A stretch of 64,000 nucleotides of DNA, from positions 36,606,628-36,670,627 of the forward strand of contig NC_065576.1 in assembly GCF_937616625.2 (NCBI RefSeq). The letters run 5' to 3'. The DNA is from Mercurialis annua (Eukaryota > Streptophyta > Magnoliopsida > Malpighiales > Euphorbiaceae). Positions within the stretch are counted from its first letter, which is position 1; each line of letters begins with the position of its first letter. Under the pieces are notes generated by a model. That model was given only the letters and a program-made list of their open reading frames with translations. It ran no database searches and was not told the DNA's origin. Made by a program: the position numbers and the translations under genes. Shown piece by piece: positions 35,230 through 45,452 of the stretch.

Positions 35230-35755
35230 TTAGCCCCCCCGCAAGTGAGCTGAAGTAATTGGTATTCATGCCTTAGTGGATTTTAGCTCTTTTGGAGCTG
35301 AGTCCTCTTATACGGGCGAGTCGCTTTGTATTCCGGGCGAGTCGTTTCATATGTTTCTGAGTGACGTTTCTTCTTTAGTAAGATTCTGTGTTGCCACGTG
35401 TCAACATTTAGTGATTTAATGATTAATGATTTATTCAAAACTCTTCATATTTAATCTCTTTGCATTTCTTCTTTTCCCTCTCACTTGCGTTTCGAATTTG
35501 TTCTTATTTCTGCAACTATTTCCTCTTCGTTCTTTGTCTGATCATTTGGTTCTTCGTGACTTGTTTTCTCCAGATCTTCAGGTATGTTCCTTTTTGTTAC
35601 TTGGATGTTAAGATGGTTTTCTTACTTGTATATATTCTTCATGATCGTTGTTCTGGAAACTCCTTTTCTGTTCTTGGTGTTCTTCAATGTGTTCTTCAAT
35701 ATATTTCTTGTTTGATCTTTATTTTGTATTTATATTTGTGATTTCCTGTTCTAGG

Positions 35756-37646
35756 ATGCCTCTTAGTCGAGTGGAAGATGCATGCGCTACTATGGCTTTT
35801 ACCAGATCAAAGCTTCGTAGGAGTGAAGTCTTAGATATATATTTTAAGTATACCTTTCCTTTCGATTATAGGGTAATATTACCTGGTGCCGATATGGCTG
35901 CCTCCGATTCTCCAGGTTCCTCTTGTAGGGCGGTTCTTTTTTAGGAGCAGTTTGCTGCTGGTCTTAGGTTTCCCTTAGATTCGTTTTTAGTAGAAGTGCG
36001 CAGGGATTTAAAGGTTGCTCTGGGACAACTTTATCCCGGTACGATTAAAGTAGTGCTCGCCTTTTCGGAGGCGTGTAGGCTTCGGGGTTATGCCCCTTCT
36101 CTTAACGTGTTGTATTATTTCGTAGACTTTAGGAAGTGCGATGGTTGCTTCGTTTTCGCCCTTGGCAGAGGAGGGCGATCTCGTATTTATCTTCCTTGCC
36201 TAACCAGTCGCTGGCGGAGGCGTTTCTTTATTGTTTACCATAAATTTGCTTTTCTTCATTTTTCGGATGGTTTTTCTTCTCACCAAGTTCGGAGTTGTCC
36301 GTCTCCTTTAAGTTTATCTGAGTCAACACTTGCTTTCGACATATCTTTCTATGGTGCTATTCAGCGTCCTGCTCTAGATGTCTTGGTTAATAGTCATCTT
36401 CGGCATCGATGGTTTCCTTTGGAGGATCCTCCTCGAGGCTTGGCGGATCTTTGCTACTCCTTTATTCAAGGTATATTAATTTGCTTAAGTTCTTTTGATG
36501 TTTCTTTTGTAGGATGTCTTCTTCTTCTGACGATTTCCTTTCCGGATTTCAAGTAGATTTGGATGTTCCGATGGGCGGTCCTGACGCTCACATCGCCAAC
36601 ATTATTCCTGGCGATGTAATTCCTGCTGATGTTCCCATCGTTCCCGTCAAGATAGCGTTGCCTGCGGGTGATGAGGCTATTGTTGTAGATGATGATGACT
36701 TGGCTGATCCAGTAGGTGATGAGGCGGTCCCATCGCTACCTCCCCCTCTAGCATCATTTACTGTCTCGGGGGGAGTTGGGGATGTAAATTCAGGTGGGCT
36801 GGTTGTTGCTGATTCGGAGAGATTTCCTTGGGTTGAAACCTGGATTCTCCGTCTAGGAAGAGACGTCGAGTTGGCGATGATTCTCCATCGAGGGAGAGTC
36901 TTCCTGGAAGCTCTTCTTCTGCCCCAGATTTGGTGCAGTGGGTCGAAGGTCAGGATCCCGCTAGTTTGCTGAATCCTAGAGTGTTGGTGGAATACATCCG
37001 AACTTTGGCGATTCCTGATGATGTCACATGGTTTTGTTCTAGGCCGGGTCAGGAGCTTTCCGATCTGGCTTGTTTTCATGGTTTCTCTGTAAGTTTTTTT
37101 TTTCTTGAATATAATATTTTTTTTTGATTCTGTTGTTTCCTTACTGATCTATTTTTGGTGTTGTAGGCTCTTCAATCTGTTTTGGTATTGAATGACCGCC
37201 GCCAGTGTGCTGAGGAGGAGGTCGAGCGTCTATCTTCTCTTTTGGCGACTTCCGAGTCTGAGAGGGGAAAGTTGAAGGCATCTTTGGAAGAGCATGATTC
37301 CCTTTTGGCGCAACTTAAAGCGTAGGATGCGATTAACAATCGCCAAGTTAAAGTGACCGAGAAGAAAACCAATGACTTGACTCAAGAGATTGAGGAGCTT
37401 ATTCGAATCAATACCCTTGTTGGTGGGGAGAGGGATAAGCTAAGGTCGGAGGTTGAAGGTCTTCACATCCGTTTACTTGATACGAAGGATTTTTATTCTG
37501 CTTTGATAAGCGAGTATCGGCTTGCGATTGGGAGGAAACTTCTGGAGCAGAATCCTAATATTGATCTTTCTGGAGTTAATGGGTTGGATCCCCAGGCCAT
37601 CGCTCGTGACCTTCTTGTCAAGATGTCTAAGGACCGTGTCCAGTAG
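35756..37646 (+). pseudogene. Antisense ORF: putative gypsy-type transposon (Transposase_28-like) protein
   Basis: Plus-strand coding blocks, opposite to gag. 35756-36480 starts MPLSRVEDACATMAF and has EQFAAGLRFPLDSFLVEVRRDLKV and GQLYPG-TIKVVLAFSEACRLRGY. This resembles the plant 'putative gypsy type transposon' domain (Transposase_28). A possible GT-AG intron (about 36470-36512) leads to an acidic linker. A coiled-coil exon from 37166 has EEEVERLSSLLATSESERGKL and KVTEKKTNDLTQEIEELIR and ends at 37646. In-frame stops at 35942-35944 and 37324-37326 make it a pseudogene. Function unknown. Upstream DNA has a G-box, TGCCACGTGTC (35392-35402). Confidence 0.65.
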
Positions 37647-37854
37647 TTTTTCTTTTGATTGTATGTACGAATTTTGTTCTTTTGTAATTCGCCATTTATG
37701 AATATATTTTGTTCGTGCTTCTTCAAAAGTGCGCTTTTGCTTTATATCAGTTTTTCGTTTATGTACTTGTCTTGCCTCGAGGGTTATTATAAACCCTTTT
37801 CTTGGCGTTGTTGTTTTTTTTATAGAGTTAATCTAAACTCTTTTATTTTTGTTT

Positions 37855-38165
37855 TTATTTCGAGTTAATCTAAACTCTTTATGTTTTGTGTTAATCTAAA
37901 CTCTTTTTTGGCGATTTGCCTTTTCTGAGTTAATTTAAACTCGTTTTTCTTGGCTATTCGCCTTTTGTGGCGGTTTGCCTTGTTCGGCGATTTTGCCTTG
38001 AGTTAATTTAAACTCGTTTTTCTTGGCAATCCGCCTTTTGTGGCGATTCGCCTTGTTTTTGCCTTGAGTTAATTTAAACTCATTTTTCTTGGCTATCAGC
38101 CTTTTCGTGTTGATTCGCCTTGTTTGGTGATTTTGCCTTTCTTGAGTTTGATCTTTAACTCATTT
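37855..38165. repeat. Degenerate tandem repeats
   Basis: Repeated GAGTTAATTTAAACTC palindromes alternate with CTTGGC-ATTCGCCTTTTG units, about 60-75 bp per period, between the antisense ORF and the protease end. Tandem repeats in this position are usual for Tat-type elements. Confidence 0.8.
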
Positions 38166-38361
38166 TTTCATCTTTCATCTTTGATTTAATCATCCGTGGC
38201 TGTTCTTGATTTTTATTTCTTTATTGATTCGTCTGGCTAATCATATAGTAGGGAAATTGAACTTTTATTGATAAAAAGACTGCATACAAAATATTAAAGA
38301 TAGATTTGACGCCATCTGGTAAGACATAAAATCGTTACCGATGATGGGTCATTTTCCTTTC

Positions 38362-39500
38362 CTATTTTTCCTTCTTTTCGGTCTTGTTCTCTTGAAGATC
38401 CACTACTGACTCCTCATAGCATTTCTTGGCTATTCCTTGGTCTCCTCTCAGCGTCACTACTCCTTTTTCAGTTGGTATTTTCATTGCCAACGCTCTTATG
38501 ACTGCCGCTGAATCATGGAGGAAAGGTCTTCATAGGATGGCGTTGTATGTTAACTCCATGTCTACTATGTTAAATAGTGACATGACTTTCTTGTTGATTC
38601 CTCTTTCTGGGCCGATTATTACTTCCAAGGTGACTGCTCCCAGTGGATTGATGGAGGGGCCACCGAGTCCTGATAGCGGAATTGGGACTCGACGTAGCCT
38701 TGACGCCGTTCCTCCAAGCATTTTGTACGCTGCGTTTGTCATAAGGTTTATCGCGCTTCCTTCGTCGATTAGGATTCGCTCCATGTTCCAATTTTCAATG
38801 ATAGTAGTTACTACCAAAGCATCATTGTGGGGTGCTTTGACGTATTCATAATCTTCTACATCAAAGATCACCGGTGGCATGTGAGTTTCTCTGATGTTCA
38901 TCACTTCTTTCCTCTACTTTCTCCTGATCGTGGAGCTGTTATGTCCTCCTCCATTGATCATGTGTATGGTTCCCAGTATTTTGGATGGGCGTTCGTCTTC
39001 TTTCTCTTTTGGCTTGTCTTCTCTGCTTCTTTTTTCTCCTTTGTCATTGCTCTTCTCTTTTCGGGCCACAAATTTCCTCAGCTCGCCTGTGTCGATCATC
39101 CTTTCGATCTCGACCTTTAAGTCTCTGCAGCTATCCGTTTCATGTCCGTAATCGTCGTGAAATTTGCAGTATTTTCTGGTGTCTCTTATCTCTGCTTTCA
39201 TCTTTGGTGGCCATACCACGTTTTTGACATTTTCTTTGATCCACATGAGGACATTAGTTCGGCTGGTGTTTAGCGGAGTGAAGTTATTCTCGTCATCTCT
39301 GGGATCATATCTCGATTCATATCTTGTCCGGGGGGCGAATCGTCTGTTCTCTTCTGGCCTTCCTCTCCTATCATCAGGTTTGGACTTGGTCTTTTCTCTG
39401 GATTTCTCTTTTGACTCTTTTCCTTTTGCTTCCTTTCCACGAATCGCCCTTCGCCCTTCGTCTAGCTCGAAGTATTTCTGGGCTATAACCATCAAGTTCG
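38362..39500 (-). pseudogene. Tat-like gag C-terminus and aspartic protease
   Basis: 39495-38914 carries lysine/arginine-rich sequence and a zinc-knuckle-like CKFHDDYGHETDSC. 38904-38530 is the protease part (ENWNMERILIDEGSAINLM, then a flap-like IIGP). The catalytic triplet is D-E-G instead of D-S/T-G. A TGA replaces the glycine codon of the usual ILGRPFLHD motif (38530-38532). The frame then continues to a stop at 38362, where the RT should begin but does not. Confidence 0.75.
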
Positions 39501-40846
39501 AGAAAGTCGGGGGTTATTGACTAGTAGCTTGTCTACCAGTTTTCCGAATCGCGTCCCTTCTCGCAATGCTTCTGTCGCCATATCGACGTTCAGGTTGTCA
39601 ATCTTCATAGCTTGCTTGTTGAATCGTTCAATGTAGCTTCGTAAGGTTTCTCCTTCTTCTTGGATGCAGGATCTTAGGATGCTAGTAGTGGTTTTTGCTG
39701 GGATGTTTGTGAGGTATCTATTGAGGAACTCTGTTGAGAGCGAAGCGAAGCTCTTGATTGAGCCTGGTTTTAATTTGTTATACCATCTCTGGGCCGTGCC
39801 CGTGAGTGTGGTAGGGAAGACCCTGCATAGAATGGCGTCTGATACGCTGAGTAGCCCCATAGTTGTTGTGAATCTAGATGTATGATCTCGGGGGTCTCCT
39901 TCCCCATTGAAAGTTGGCAGGATCGGCAGCTTCATGCTGTGCGGGATGGTTTCCTCCATGATCTCGGGCGAGAGGGGGATCCTTTCAACCTGAGATCGTC
40001 TATGTCCAACTCTTCAGATTTTAGTTTTTTGAGTGCTTTGGCGATCTTTTCTTCCAAATCTTCTTCTACTACATATGTGGCCTTTCTTTTTTGGGGTGTT
40101 TCTGACGATTCGCCCTATCCTTCTTGGTGTTTTTTCTTAGTTTGTTCTTTTCCTGCATCTCTCTCCTGTCGCTTGCTCTTTGGTGGGGCGTCTTCTTTTT
40201 CCTTCTCTCTTCGTTCGTCTCTCTTTGAATTCAAACCACTTCGGGCGTCCTCCTGGTTATGCTCGTTTCTGGGTGTCTCTGGTGATTCCTCGTTAGATTT
40301 GTCTCTATTCGGACTTTCCTCATCGCTTGTTCTATTTCCTCGTTGGTTTCTTGCTTCGTTTCTTTCTCCATTCCCTCTGGTTCGGGGTTCCTTGCTTTTA
40401 TTGTTTTCTGCTCTCGTCTCTCGACGGCTTGGGTTTGCATTTTCTGTTCTTCCTCTTCTTCTAGGAGCTGTAGGGCTGAAATTTTCCCTCAGGATTTTCA
40501 TGGTTTCTTCGTGCCTATCATTCGTTCTTTTGGCTTCGCTAGCCAATCTGTCCAGATTTGCTTGGACCGATTCTAATACCTTTTTCAGCATTTCGTTGTA
40601 CGAATCTTGTGCTGCTACGCTCGGTGCTTGTTGTTCTTCAGTGCTCAGATTGAAAGCAATTGGGTTGCTTCCCCTCATCGGATTAGTTTGGTATTGAGGT
40701 GTTGAAAAAGAGGGCCCTCCGGTATTGCTTTTCTCCCCAGAGTTGTGTAGCCCGTCTTCCGTCACGTTGATTATCTCCGAAGTGTTCTTTGGGTCCATTG
40801 GTTGTTTGTCTTTCAAGTTCACTCTTTCAGAAGTCATCTTCTTCAA
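39492..40846 (-). pseudogene. Tat-like gag, N-terminal and central part
   Basis: 40846-40115 is charged and low-complexity. 39959-39492 is a clear retrotransposon gag domain (LPTFNGEGDPRDHTSRF, TLTGTAQRWYNKL, SLSTEFLNRYL, EGETLRSYIERFNKQAM). A stop at 40115, a frame change near 39990, and a one-base loss in a C run near 39515 split what was one frame. Confidence 0.82.
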
Positions 40847-40902
40847 TGAAATTTGTTTTTGAGTTCAGAAAAGCTCCTTCTTTTTGAAGTTTAGTTAAGC
40901 TT

Positions 40903-40920
40903 TTCCCACAGACGACGCCA
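40903..40920 (-). other. Primer-binding site of the Tat-like element
   Basis: Minus strand TGGCGTCGTCTGTGGGAA, two bases after the 5' LTR. It is close to the TGGCGCCGTCTGTGGG-type site seen in several plant Tat/RIRE2-like elements. The tRNA was not assigned. Confidence 0.75.
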
Positions 40921-40922
40921 AT

Positions 40923-41554
40923 TGGTGGAGTCTGCCTTCTGAACCGGTGAGTAAAACCTGCAAAACAAGGTAGAAGCTAACCGGACGGTAGTTGTCCGAT
41001 TAACTCTCCGATGCTAAAGTCAGTTTAGAGCTTTGAGCAACGTTTTGTGTAATTGAATGTAATTGTGATTCTAGGCATACCTCGTGCTCCTTTTATAGTA
41101 GTCGAATATACCTTGTAGAGTCGTAATAGGCAGGTGAATCCTACTTTGTAGGGATTCGGCAATATCGTAGGGATTCTCCTGATTTGTCGAGATCTACCTT
41201 AATCTGATAAGAGTCCTATTTAGGAACGTCTTCCTAAATAGTCTTATCTTACTAAAGTAGAGCTTATCCTTCCATATATAGTGTTTGTGTCCGAATAGGA
41301 CAATACTTCCATTCTTGGTCGATTATCCGAATCCCGGACCTAACGCGCTTTGGGCGGATCATGTGGGATTCGGTCTTTATTGGCATATCACCGAATCTCA
41401 AGGGATTCGGTATCAATTGGCATATCACCGAATCTTAAGGGATTCGGCGTCTCCTTCATATCTTCGGATCTTCAGGGGGAGTCCGGTATCACCTGAGAGT
41501 GGATCCCCTGTGACTCGGCTCCATTATATTTACTATAGGATTCGGTATCCATCA
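40923..41554 (-). repeat. 5' LTR of the Tat-like element
   Basis: Nearly identical to 34598-35229. Minus-strand start TGATGGATACCG. Confidence 0.9.
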
Positions 41555-41570
41555 ATAATTATCTTACAAG

Positions 41571-41905
41571 TAGACCTGTTCATGGGCCGGGTTTGGGCGA
41601 GCTAGGGCCGGGCGTAGGCGGGCTTGACTTTTTTAAAGGCAAGCCCAAACCCGCCCAAGCCCGGTTCGAGCTTTAAATATGCTATCCAAACTCGGCTCTA
41701 ATACACTATTTTTACGGGTTCGGGCCGGATTTGGGCGGGTTTACGTTGATTTTTTACGATATTGAAAGTCCGAGCCCGCCCATAAAAAACGAACATTTTG
41801 CAGGCTCGGGCTCGGGTTTGAAACCAAATATTAGTGTCCAAGCCTGGCCTTAAGAAAACGGGCCCGGACGGGCGAGCCGGATAAACAAACCCATGAATAG
41901 GTATA
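41571..41905. mobile_element. hAT-type MITE, 335 bp
   Basis: TIRs TAGACCTGTTCATGGG and (complement) TATACCTATTCATGGG, with a perfect 8-bp TSD CTTACAAG (41563-41570 and 41906-41913). The interior is rich in GGCGGG/CCCGCC and GGGCTCGGG, as in a widespread plant MITE family. It lies in the remains of the MITE at 34437-42044. Confidence 0.88.
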
Positions 41906-42044
41906 CTTACAAGTTAAGGGTGAAAATTGTCAATATAAGGTTAATTGCCTATAATTAACAAATTCAGAAATAATTTGCTCATAAAACTAATTTATGTGTT
42001 GATTGCCAATTATTTATAAGTTGAGGGAGCAAATTGCCACTTAA

Positions 42045-42274
42045 GTCAATTAAATTAAAAAGATGAAAAATTATTGCACGCAACCGTTGCGCCATATCAT
42101 TCGTGCAACAAACCAATGGCGCGTTAGTCATGTGGAAAAATTTATAATAAAAAAATTAAGTAATAAATGAAAGATTCCCTATCGCAAATCTCCATTGGCT
42201 TGTTGTAATTATGACATGGCACAACCAATGCATAAGATAAACACTCTAAAAAGATTAGGCTAACAAAAAAAGTT
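42045..42274. other. Intergenic, nothing recognised
   Basis: Short AT-rich spacer with no coding or structured signal that I can support. Confidence 0.5.
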
Positions 42275-42644
42275 GGGTTAATTTTTTAAAAAATCATGAA
42301 CTTTACACGAAGTTTTATTTTAATCATGACCTTTAAAAGTTGTCATTTAAAGGCACGAACTTTCAGTTTGTTTCAAATCTATCACCAAAGTAAAATTCGG
42401 TGTATTTTATCCGACTAAAAATTCCTCATCCTACATAATCCAAATGAAAGATAATAAGATTTAATGTCGATTTATAATTTGCGTCTTTTATTATTGGTTT
42501 AATGAAGAATTTAGTCAACAAAAATACACTTAAATGATAGATTTGAAACAAACTGAAAGTTCATGTCTTTAAATGACAACTTTTAAAGGTCATGATTAAA
42601 ATGAAATTTCATGTAAAGTTCGTGATTTTTTATGGAATTAACCC
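42275..42644. mobile_element. MULE-type MITE, 370 bp, in a gene promoter
   Basis: TIRs GGGTTAATTTTTTAAAAAAT and (complement) GGGTTAATTCCATAAAAAAT pair for over 120 bp. The 9-bp TSD AAAAAAGTT is perfect (42266-42274, 42645-42653). It ends 192 bp before the start codon of the next gene. Confidence 0.9.
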
Positions 42645-42836
42645 AAAAAAGTTTGGAACTGTGGGTGTAAATTACCCTTTATTCTTTGAAAACGACAGGT
42701 CGTTGGTGGGTGGTGAAAACCAGAACAGAATAGCCAACACCGTAACACTTCTTGCTCCTTCTTCCCCGAAGTTTTGACTCTCCCGATGAAATCTAAAACA
42801 AATAAACCAAATCAATCTGCTTAATCTTTATTTAAC

Positions 42837-44921
42837 ATGGAATCACATCATCCGCCTCCGCCGTCTCCGTCGCCGCCGTCTTCTTCTTCCTCATTCACTG
42901 AAAATTGGAAGGAGCGGATACTCATCCCCACTATTCTTGGAGGTTTAGTTAATTTCTGGGATTAAATTAGTACCATTTTTTCTGGTTAATTGATAAAGTT
43001 GGAATATTTTGTGCAGGGATTGGTGGTGGAGGAGTTGGGTTGATTTCTAAGTATAGACCAACTCATGGACTGGCTAATATTTCTGCTACTTATGCTACTA
43101 ATTTTGCTATTGTCTCTGCTTGCTACTGTGGTAATTAATCATTTTGTTTTCATCATCTATTCTCAATTGCCAGCTTTGATCCTCGATCGCTATTATATCA
43201 TGTGTGCTAGTGTCTTTGTAGATTGCTCAAATTTTACTTTGGCAAGTAAACTATTTTGGTAGTGTTTTCATGATCATGAATGATTTATAATAATACCAAT
43301 AAGACGGCTTTTATTATCCGGAAAGCTAAAACTGAAAACGCTAAAATAAAAGATAGAAATGAATTGCCGAAAACATAGTACCTGATAAGTTGTCTTGCAA
43401 CATATTGTGGTATGTACTTTTGATTATCAAGGTAAATGTTACTCTGCAACTTTAATAAACTAGGCAAACTGCTTGTTTCTCTTCATCGGCATTTCCTCGA
43501 GATTAATTACCTATTCGAATTTTGGTTTTTGGAATGTTTTATTATTTTAAAGCATGACAATGTTGCATTGCATGCAAGTACACACTTTGAATGTATGCTA
43601 GCAAATCGAACCAGGTGGAGTTTAATTTATCATAGCATTAATTTTAAAAGCATGCTATAATCTTGATATGAAGCCGGTTGATGGCATGTAGAGAAATCGT
43701 CAAAACGGGTAGCTGTTAGAAAGCTATATACATTGACATGTGGATTAATGTAGGATTAGATGTTTTTGTCAAACCTGTTTGTTCAAATTAGAGGGGTGAT
43801 TTCTATGATTTTGCAGGGGCACGTGAATTTGTAAGGGTATCTCGGAAATCAGAACCTGATGATCTAATAAACTCTGCAGTTGCTGGATTTGGTACTGGTG
43901 CTCTTCTTGGACGTCTTCAAGGTCATTTCTAGTTCTATCAATCTCTCTCTCTTTCATTTGTATTTAGGTGCTACTTTGTTTGTTCAGCTTGTATCTTATT
44001 TCTTTTCGTGGTAATTTTAAAGCATTTAACTTTGCTTGATTTGCACAAGATAATAAGTTGAAAAGTTTAAATGGAAGCGCTTTTGCATGTTTGAACCTGC
44101 TTATTAATTAACTTTACAAAATCACTGTCATCTTCCAATTTGGAGAAAGTGCAAAACAGAACCTATAATTTTTATTGCTTTCCTCAACATGTAGTTTGTC
44201 TGTGATAGTGTGATTCACCAATAAGGTCGAATATTGAGATCCTTGTTCCAGCTTTTTACCTGAAGGTTGCGAACAGAATGAATTATTTTTGTTTCAGATG
44301 TCGTCTTTTAATGTGTCATGTATCTGCTGCTTTTTAGTTTTTGTCGTCCATTCTCTTTCTGCGTGTGTATTATATCAGTATCTTCTATTCTCGAAATGGA
44401 ACCAGAATTCCCGCTCAGAGTAGAGGGTAGAGATTAGATATAAAGTTTACATTAGGTTGAACCAACTTAAGATTACATGTTGTTAAGTCCTTGATTAAGA
44501 AGATTCCACGAGGAGCGAGTTCAGTACCTGAATCAATTAAAATCTTAGACCTCATTTTTTCATCATTAGTGTTATCTGTACCTTGAAAATGTTTTTTCTT
44601 TTTCAAATTTATGGTCTTCATAGTCTCTTTATAAACTGTTATGATAATTTAGGTGGTCAAGCTGGCGCCTTCCGTTACTCAATCATCTTTGCTGTTGCGG
44701 GAACAACCTTGGATTTTGCAACAATTAAGCTAAGACCAAATTTGAAGAGTTTCAAAGAATGGTTACATGGAGAGAAAGGTAGTTGGTTGGAACTACCAGA
44801 GTGGTCTCCGATTCGAGTACTGGATGAGGAAGCCCTTGCAGCTAAACAAGCTAGGGATGAGCAACTTTATAAGCAAAGAATGCAAACAGCACTTGGTCAA
44901 CTTGGCAAAGAAGAATCTTGA
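42837..44921 (+). CDS. Tim17/Tim22/Tim23 (PRAT) family protein
   Basis: Four exons: 42837-42942, 43017-43130, 43817-43921, 44653-44921, all GT-AG, phase consistent; 197 residues. After a Pro/Ser-rich N-terminus (MESHHPPPPSPSPP) comes a glycine-rich first helix (GIGGGGVGLISKYRPTHGL), then ATYATNFAIVSACYCGAREFVR and AVAGFGTGALLGRLQGGQAGAFRYSIIFAVAGT. These are the glycine-spaced membrane helices of the PRAT family, which makes import channels or carriers in mitochondrial or plastid membranes. The C-terminal tail (LPEWSPIRVLDEEALAAKQ) is hydrophilic. I cannot say which subfamily or organelle. A MULE MITE lies just upstream. Confidence 0.85.
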
Positions 44922-45452
44922 ACAGACTTTTTTTTTCTGAATCAAAATTTTGTCAAATTTTATCTAGCAATGATACGTTACTATATTTTGCCTACCTGTG
45001 CTCAGTTTGTAGTTTATACCAAATGTTTATGTTTATGGTGTGTTTGGTTTAAATAAATTTCATAAATTGTTTAGAATTTATTTGTAAATAAATAAACTCT
45101 TGTTAACATATTTAGCAACTTTTATATTTTAAGTAATGTAAAATTAATTATATTAGTAAACAAAGGATTATGGACTTCGGCATCTCAATTTTGCATCGTG
45201 CTAATTATTTTTCTCGAGCAAAATGCATGAATCGTGCTAATTATATTTCTCAAGTATAGAAGCCTGAGACCATCTGATTGTCTGGCCTAGTGGTAACATC
45301 TTAAGCAAAGACATTTTCATGTGACCAAGAAGCAGAAAAGATGATACAGACAATATCTTGCATAATCGAACACATAATATACAAAAAATGTTCATTGCAA
45401 AATACAAGCCAAAAGGAACATTTTGCAATCTTCTACAGATGTCCTCCGAGTC
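44922..45452. other. Convergent 3' ends, no gene
   Basis: The spacer between the plus-strand PRAT gene and the minus-strand FHA2-like gene should hold both 3' UTRs. AT-rich, nothing else seen. Confidence 0.6.

Larger units (their letters stand above)
34598..41554 (-). mobile_element. Non-autonomous Tat-like gypsy retrotransposon, 6,957 bp
   Basis: Two 632-bp LTRs (34598-35229; 40923-41554) with inner-matching tips (TG..., ...ATCCATCA) and the TSD ATAAT on both sides (34593-34597, 41555-41559). The LTRs differ at only a handful of bases. Reading on the minus strand: LTR, PBS, gag, CCHC and protease, then no reverse transcriptase, RNase H or integrase, then an antisense ORF, polypurine tract and LTR. 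Without pol it depends on a relative for mobility. An antisense ORF next to the 3' LTR is known in some Tat-lineage elements such as Grande and Retand. Confidence 0.87.
34437..42044. mobile_element. MITE of about 300 bp split by a retrotransposon and a hAT MITE
   Basis: The left arm (34437-34597: TTAAATAGCAATTTGTCC, ACTTGTAAGTGATGG, CAATTAACATATAAATTA) pairs with the right arm (41914-42044, complement TTAAGTGGCAATTTGCTCC, ACTTATAAATAATTGG, CAATCAACACATAAATTA). Between them sit the Tat-like element (34598-41554) and a hAT MITE (41571-41905). The 16 bases between those two insertions are also MITE sequence. Confidence 0.72.

Noticed and set aside
37353..37646. Stand-alone coiled-coil gene
   Set aside because: Better explained as the last exon of the antisense ORF in the Tat-like element, because the same frame continues upstream through a TAG.
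39882..40697. 271-codon plus-strand ORF
   Set aside because: Shadow of the gag coding strand: Ser/Phe/Leu-rich antisense of a charged Glu/Arg/Lys-rich gag region.
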